From the NCBI GenBank assembly GCA_016867265.1, contig VGJW01000002.1, positions 62,001 through 126,000 on the forward strand: DNA of 64,000 bases, read 5' to 3'. Below are positions 60,295-64,000 of this stretch, one piece after another. The number at the start of each line of letters is the position of its first letter. The stretch's first letter is position 1. The translations under genes were made by a program, and so were the position numbers. The notes beneath the pieces were generated by a model that ran no database searches, had not been told where the DNA came from, and was given only the letters and a program-made list of their open reading frames with translations. This DNA is from Candidatus Tanganyikabacteria bacterium. GTDB taxonomy: Bacteria > Cyanobacteriota > Sericytochromatia > S15B-MN24 > VGJW01.

Positions 60295-61219
60295 AGGGCA
60301 AGGTCCGGACACCACCCTCGACGCGTGTCTGCAGCCAGAACCTGTAGATGCCTCCGGGTACGGCATCGTCCGCGCCCAGCACGAAGGTCCACTTGCCCGG
60401 ATAGGTCTGCACCTGAGCCTCGTGATGGCCGCCGTGGTGCGCACCAGGTTCCATGGTCATGGCGCCATGGTTCATGCCCCCTTGGCCGCCAGCTCCGTGA
60501 ATCATGCCGCCTTCCGGATGCAGGTGCCGGAAGATCGGGCCGTCCGGGCCCTTGCCGACAAGCACGCCGTGCGCCGTCATGCCGAGCCAGGGCAGGAAGC
60601 CACCGGCCTCCTCGCCTGTCGCGTCCGTCAGCCGGCACGTCAGCAAGAGCGAACCGTCCGGGTGCCGGTTTCGGGTCCACGTCGCGGTGGCGCCGGTCTG
60701 GCCGAGTGCAACGGAGGTCGTGGCGACGTCCCCGGCCCAGGTCAGCGGTTCGGGCATCGGCTTGGATTTCGGCCGGCCCGGGACCACGATGTCCTCTTGC
60801 AGGAGGACGGTCTGGTCCGGAAAGTCCGAGACTTCGGCAAACAGCCACCAGCGACCGGGGCGTGCGAATGCCGCGACGGCCTGGCTGTTGTCGGGATCAT
60901 CCAGATGGCGCTTGTCACGGATGGGCAGCCTGAAGCGGCCCTTGCCCTGATCGACGGGATGGATATGGACCATCTCCGACAAGTCTTCGGGTACGGCCAC
61001 GAGGTGCATCGTCTTCTCGTGATGAGGCAGCAGGATGGAGGGCACGCCGCCTTCATCATCGGTCACCGTAAGCTCCAGATTGACCGGTTGGCTGGCGTCG
61101 CGAGGTGTCGGACTGCCGCCGAAACGTACCTTGAGTTGCAGCGCTTCTGCAGGCGGGGCCACCAGGGCCAGGCCCGTCGCCAGGACTGCTGCGGTCCGGA
61201 ACCGGATGCAAGGAATCAC
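60278..61219 (-). CDS. Exported His/Met-rich protein, probably metal-binding
   Basis: A 313-residue secreted protein. The GTG at 61219 overlaps the previous stop (GTGA) and gives a signal peptide (RTAAVLATGLALVAPPAEA). The body has three beta-sandwich-like segments of the type seen in YtkA/FixH-like copper-associated proteins (VNLELTVTDDEGG, ATTSVALGQTGATATWTRN, WTFVLGADDAVPGGIYRFWL). Between the second and third lies a loop dense in His, Met and Gly (HLHPEGG, MIHGAGG, MNHGAMTM, HHGGHHE). Such clusters commonly bind Cu or Ni. It is coupled to the YbjN-like gene upstream. A role in copper handling is inference. Confidence 0.72.
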   Translation of the reverse strand: MIPCIRFRTAAVLATGLALVAPPAEALQLKVRFGGSPTPRDASQPVNLELTVTDDEGGVPSILLPHHEKTMHLVAVPEDLSEMVHIHPVDQGKGRFRLPIRDKRHLDDPDNSQAVAAFARPGRWWLFAEVSDFPDQTVLLQEDIVVPGRPKSKPMPEPLTWAGDVATTSVALGQTGATATWTRNRHPDGSLLLTCRLTDATGEEAGGFLPWLGMTAHGVLVGKGPDGPIFRHLHPEGGMIHGAGGQGGMNHGAMTMEPGAHHGGHHEAQVQTYPGKWTFVLGADDAVPGGIYRFWLQTRVEGGVRTLPFTLRL

Positions 61220-61731
61220 AGCGCATCGCCTCCGTCTGTCAACTGGGCTTCCATCCGGTCGGCCACGTCGATGACCAGATGGATGGCGGCGTCGAGACCC
61301 GCCTCCGTGGCAGGGGCCGTAAGTTTCGCCACGAACATCAAGATGCCTTCGCCGTCGGGGTTCCGGGCGATCTGCCACGCACCCAGTTTCTTGGCCTGAC
61401 TCGCCTCGAGGTAGGATTCGGCCTTGTCCAGGGTCCCCTTGAAGCGATAGGCTGGCGACCAGATCTCGATGATGTCGTAGGGGCCATACGTCTCGGTCGT
61501 CCCGTTGATCCAGACCATCTGGCTCCGCTTGTTCTCGGTCTCGAAGATCAGCGTGTAGTCGCCATCCTCATCCTGGCGGTATTTGTAGCCCAGGCGCTGG
61601 AGTGTGCGCGCGATGGCATCCGGTCCTTGCTGCGGACGCGTGGCCATCGGGCTGTCCTCTGCCGCCCGGGCAGGCAGGGTGCCAGACACGAGCATCCCGA
61701 GTGCAAGCAGGGTTGCGAGAGGTTGGCGCAT
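61216..61731 (-). CDS. Exported YbjN-like protein
   Basis: A 171-residue protein with an N-terminal signal peptide (LATLLALGMLVSGTLPARAA). The mature part follows the YbjN/CesT-like fold: an N-terminal helix with IARTLQRLGYKYRQDEDG, strands, a helix (LDKAESYLEASQAKKLGAW), and a last helix (LDAAIHLVIDVADRME). YbjN domains are usually cytosolic sensors or chaperones, so export is notable. The ATG at 61731 is 7 bases after GGAAAGGG. It is followed by the His/Met-rich gene with a GTGA overlap. Confidence 0.75.
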   Translation of the reverse strand: MRQPLATLLALGMLVSGTLPARAAEDSPMATRPQQGPDAIARTLQRLGYKYRQDEDGDYTLIFETENKRSQMVWINGTTETYGPYDIIEIWSPAYRFKGTLDKAESYLEASQAKKLGAWQIARNPDGEGILMFVAKLTAPATEAGLDAAIHLVIDVADRMEAQLTDGGDAL

Positions 61732-61780
61732 GATTCAGCCCTTTCCGGAGCGTGGCTAGATGCGATCTTACCCCTCGGGG

Positions 61781-61812
61781 GGCCACCCCGGACGACCTTG
61801 TCCGGGGTGGCC
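61781..61812 (-). terminator. Strong hairpin after dps
   Basis: GGCCACCCCGGAC (61781-61793) and GTCCGGGGTGGCC (61800-61812) form a perfect 13-base-pair stem with a six-base loop, starting 9 bases after the dps stop on the minus strand. No T-run follows. Its strength and position suggest a terminator or 3' stabiliser of the dps mRNA. Confidence 0.6.
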
Positions 61813-61821
61813 GTGCCATCC

Positions 61822-62313
61822 TCAGCCGCGCGAGGCCTGCTCGCCCTCGACGAGGCTGCGCAGCTGCCACGCCATGCGGTCATGGGCTTCCATCCGCTCG
61901 ATCGCCAGGTCCTCGGTGACGGGGTCCTTGGCCGTGCGGCAGATGTCCAGCATGGCGCGGGCTTCCTTCTCGAGGACCTCGTGGTCCTTGAGCAACTGGC
62001 CCAGCATGTCGTGCGCGGAAGGCACGCTGCCATTGGGCTCCTCGATGCGGGTCTGGCGACCGTACTCGCTGTAGCCGGACGGTGCGACATGGCCCAGGGC
62101 GCGGATGCGCTCGGCCAGATCGTCGCAGGCCGCGAACAGCTTCTCGTACTGCCGCTCGAAGAGCCGGTGAAGGGTGTCGAACTGGGCCCCGGTGACATTC
62201 CAGTGGAAGTACTGGGTCTTCATCTGCAGGGTGTAGGTGTCGGCGAGAAGCTTGCAGAGCCCCTCGGATACGGCGGTGTGCTGCTTGACGGCCATGAGTC
62301 GGTCGACTGCCAT
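61822..62313 (-). CDS. dps: Dps-family ferritin-like DNA-protection protein
   Basis: A 163-residue protein forming dodecamers that oxidise and store iron and may bind DNA. The ferroxidase site spans two subunits: YFHWNVTG supplies His, and FDTLHRLFERQYEKLF then CDDLAERIRALG supply Asp/Glu. The DPS signature is intact. The ATG at 62313 is 6-7 bases after AGGAGG; the longer upstream frame is unsupported. The basic N-terminal tail is short. It lies next to the SOD lipoprotein and metal-binding proteins, fitting an oxidative stress/metal theme. No promoter was clear in the 129-base gap upstream. Confidence 0.94.
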   Translation of the reverse strand: MAVDRLMAVKQHTAVSEGLCKLLADTYTLQMKTQYFHWNVTGAQFDTLHRLFERQYEKLFAACDDLAERIRALGHVAPSGYSEYGRQTRIEEPNGSVPSAHDMLGQLLKDHEVLEKEARAMLDICRTAKDPVTEDLAIERMEAHDRMAWQLRSLVEGEQASRG

Positions 62314-62442
62314 GGAATTCCTCCTGGTTGGTTGGGGCCTTGGGGTGGTTCGGCGCGCGAAGGCACGCACCGGACACCTCTCAAGGATGCCGCCAGGCAA
62401 CCGGGCCGGCCTCGTCCGGCGTGACCAGCGTCCGTTGGCCGG

Positions 62443-64000
62443 TTACGCGTCTTGATCGTCCCGACGACGACGCCACCGCCAGACGGCAAGCCCTCCCCAT
62501 ACGCCGGCGAGCAGCATGGCCTCGCCCCGGCCGGCATCGGGCATGCCTGCCGTCTGCACCGGATTGCTGCAGCCGCAGCCCGGCTGGCTTTGCACGACGC
62601 CGGCAATGGTCTTGAGGGACTCTGCGATTCGTGCAAGGTTGTCCACGACGATCTCGGCATCACGATCCTCGAAGAGGCGTTCGATCCGGGCTGCGGCCGG
62701 CATGGTTCCCAAGGGCACGACGCGTCGGGCACTCGTCAGGGTGAAGACTTGCCCGTTGGCCAGCGTGACCCGGATGGGCGCCTCGTCAAAGGTGATCTGG
62801 TCCGAACAGAGGCGTTCCCCTTTCGCCAGATGGTCCGACGCCACGCCCGCCATGCCGGGGTGGAAGGTGAACGTGGGGTCTTCCGTCATCTGCTCCGGGG
62901 ACATCGTCGTGTAGAACCGCGTCATCGTCGGATTGCGGCGGATCAGCGTCGCCGCGTCCCGCATGGGCGTGATGTAGGTCTCATCAAGATCGGCAACGAA
63001 GGCGGCGGTCGAGAATCCCGGGGGCACGGCTGCGGGTTCCTGGCCACCGGACACCTCCGGCACGCCGAAGCCGGCAGGGGCGACCGTCACGCCATTGCCC
63101 GACGTGACGAAACCGTACCAGGCCCAGTAGCGATCCTCGGTCCAACCCGCCGCCGCGAGTTCCCCGGGCAGGGGCAGGTGGCGTCGCAGGAGGCCTTGCA
63201 GCGCAGAGCCCGGCAGGCCGACGCGCGCAAGCGCGAACGCAAGGTCCCGGGGGCCCGGCAGGGTCAGGAGGCGGGCCTTGTCGACGCCGGGGTCGGCGTC
63301 GACGCCCAGATTGGCCGTGGGGCCGGCCTTCTCGGTGATCCAGCCGTTGCCCCCCGCCTCGGCAATGGCCTGGCTGACGACGGCATCATAGTTGGGTGCC
63401 GGGGCCGCAAAGGGGGCCTGAGGCATCGTGTTCGCCATCGAAGAGGCACCCTGCCAGTCGATGAGGGCTTCGTTGAGGTGGACGTGCCGGTAATTCCGGG
63501 GGATGGCGCGCCCCTCTCCGAAGACCCACAAGGTAATCGGCATATTGGGGGTGGCGGCCACGGCCGTAAGTCGGATGGGCACGCAGGGGTACGTCTCCCT
63601 CATCTTGAGGGTGATGGGTTGCAGGTCGCCCGTGCTGCGGTCCTTCTTGAGGCGAAGCGCCACGAAAAGATGGCGGCTGCGGATGTAGGGCGCGAGCAGC
63701 GGATCAAGGGTCTCGGGAATCTGGTAGCCGTTGGTCCGCAACCACGTGGCGAGGGCCTCGGGATCGTCGGATCTGAGGGTGACGGTTTCATAGGGGCCGA
63801 CTGCTGTCTGGGCGACGACCGTGACGCCGGTGGCGGCTTCCATGGCCAGCTTGGGCGCGGGAGCGGCTGACACGTTCGCATCTCCGAATCCGAAGAAGCC
63901 ACGGGAGGCGACCTTGCAGGAGCCAGTGGTCGCGACCTCGAGCTGGTACGTCGGGCGCGTGGCCGTGCCCAGTCGGGCGAAGAGGGCTTCGCTGCCGACA
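62443..64000 (-). CDS. DUF2330-like exported protein with MYXO-CTERM-like tail (5' end beyond right edge)
   Basis: The frame is open to the right edge: upstream of the first GTG (63873) it continues as VGSEALFARLGTATRPTYQL, which matches the DUF2330 domain rather than a start region, so the N-terminus and signal peptide lie outside the window. About 519 residues are visible. The C-terminus has GCGCS, a short linker, one hydrophobic segment (AMLLAGVWGGLAVWRW) and RRRRDD, the layout of MYXO-CTERM sorting tails, where the Cys is the processing or anchoring site. So the protein is probably surface-exposed. DUF2330 function is unknown. It ends 129 bases before dps. Confidence 0.82.
   Translation of the reverse strand, partial: VGSEALFARLGTATRPTYQLEVATTGSCKVASRGFFGFGDANVSAAPAPKLAMEAATGVTVVAQTAVGPYETVTLRSDDPEALATWLRTNGYQIPETLDPLLAPYIRSRHLFVALRLKKDRSTGDLQPITLKMRETYPCVPIRLTAVAATPNMPITLWVFGEGRAIPRNYRHVHLNEALIDWQGASSMANTMPQAPFAAPAPNYDAVVSQAIAEAGGNGWITEKAGPTANLGVDADPGVDKARLLTLPGPRDLAFALARVGLPGSALQGLLRRHLPLPGELAAAGWTEDRYWAWYGFVTSGNGVTVAPAGFGVPEVSGGQEPAAVPPGFSTAAFVADLDETYITPMRDAATLIRRNPTMTRFYTTMSPEQMTEDPTFTFHPGMAGVASDHLAKGERLCSDQITFDEAPIRVTLANGQVFTLTSARRVVPLGTMPAAARIERLFEDRDAEIVVDNLARIAESLKTIAGVVQSQPGCGCSNPVQTAGMPDAGRGEAMLLAGVWGGLAVWRWRRRRDDQDA

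Noticed and set aside
63871-63873. GTG at 63873 as true start of the DUF2330-like gene
   Set aside because: The frame continues open to the window edge with sequence matching the family, and no signal peptide follows the GTG.

Overview
The window is GC-rich DNA from a bacterium with a two-membrane envelope. Lipoproteins with lipobox cysteines, an EnvC-like peptidoglycan hydrolase factor, a LolA-like protein and an MMPL exporter all point that way. Coding density is very high and many starts overlap the previous stop (ATGA, GTGA, TTGA, TGATG). GTG and TTG starts are frequent. There is no tRNA, rRNA, CRISPR array, IS element or prophage, and no gene-free stretch of 300 bases. The lineage cannot be fixed from sequence alone. 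The mix (cyanophycin genes, a Ycf46-like AAA ATPase, LDH-like malate dehydrogenase, short citrate synthase, PdtaS/PdtaR pair, DUF2330 protein with a MYXO-CTERM-like tail) would suit a deep-branching diderm such as a non-photosynthetic cyanobacterial relative or a myxobacterium-like group; this is inference only.

Layout. 0-5.2 kb (minus): a lipoprotein cut by the left edge, then the string uvrC > envC-like > ctpA. 5.3-8.4 kb (plus): a cytosolic clan-A glycoside hydrolase coupled to a DrrAB-like ABC exporter. 8.5-10.6 kb: a membrane adenylate cyclase and a small membrane protein. 10.6-15.6 kb: mdh > MFS (minus), an unidentified protein with a possible nuclease-like core (plus), and gltA > small protein (minus). 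15.8-24.5 kb (plus): tyrS > pdtaS > pdtaR, an Ala-rich protein, lipB > glpD, a PAS histidine kinase, then cyanophycinase. 24.5-30.8 kb (plus): cyanophycin synthetase, the threonine-degradation pair tdh > kbl, and an XRE regulator with a degraded ImmA/IrrE-like domain.

30.8-46.1 kb is entirely minus-strand. Its centre, about 31.7-40.3 kb, is the most notable part of the window: a nine-gene ubiquitin-like conjugation operon. In transcription order it encodes a Ycf46-like AAA ATPase, a polytopic FHA-like/vWA protein, an E1-like enzyme, a polytopic zinc-finger protein, a ubiquitin-like protein, an E2-like enzyme with HPN and Cys, a JAMM/JAB peptidase with a C-terminal membrane anchor, a small coiled-coil protein, and a 302-aa protein. 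Five of the eight junctions are 4-base start/stop overlaps, so the proteins are probably made together as one machine. An M48 peptidase lies downstream; TerC-CBS, an Ala-rich membrane protein, PEP carboxylase and a lipoprotein lie upstream.

46.2-60.3 kb (mostly plus): an AmrS-like radical SAM enzyme, a membrane protein with a propeller-like tail, and a run of envelope proteins: EF-hand lipoprotein, MFS, aldose dehydrogenase, PHP lipoprotein, LolA-like protein, MMPL transporter and a Cu/Zn-SOD-like lipoprotein. These are followed by glnS and a YihY/BrkB-like membrane protein. 60.3-64 kb (minus): a His/Met-rich secreted protein, a YbjN-like secreted protein, Dps, and a DUF2330-like protein running off the right edge.

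Central metabolism in the window links PEP carboxylase, malate dehydrogenase and citrate synthase around oxaloacetate. Tdh/Kbl feed acetyl-CoA and glycine. CphA/CphB store and mobilise nitrogen as cyanophycin. Candidate promoters repeatedly combine a TTGCC-type -35 with a TATGAT or TAGANN -10.
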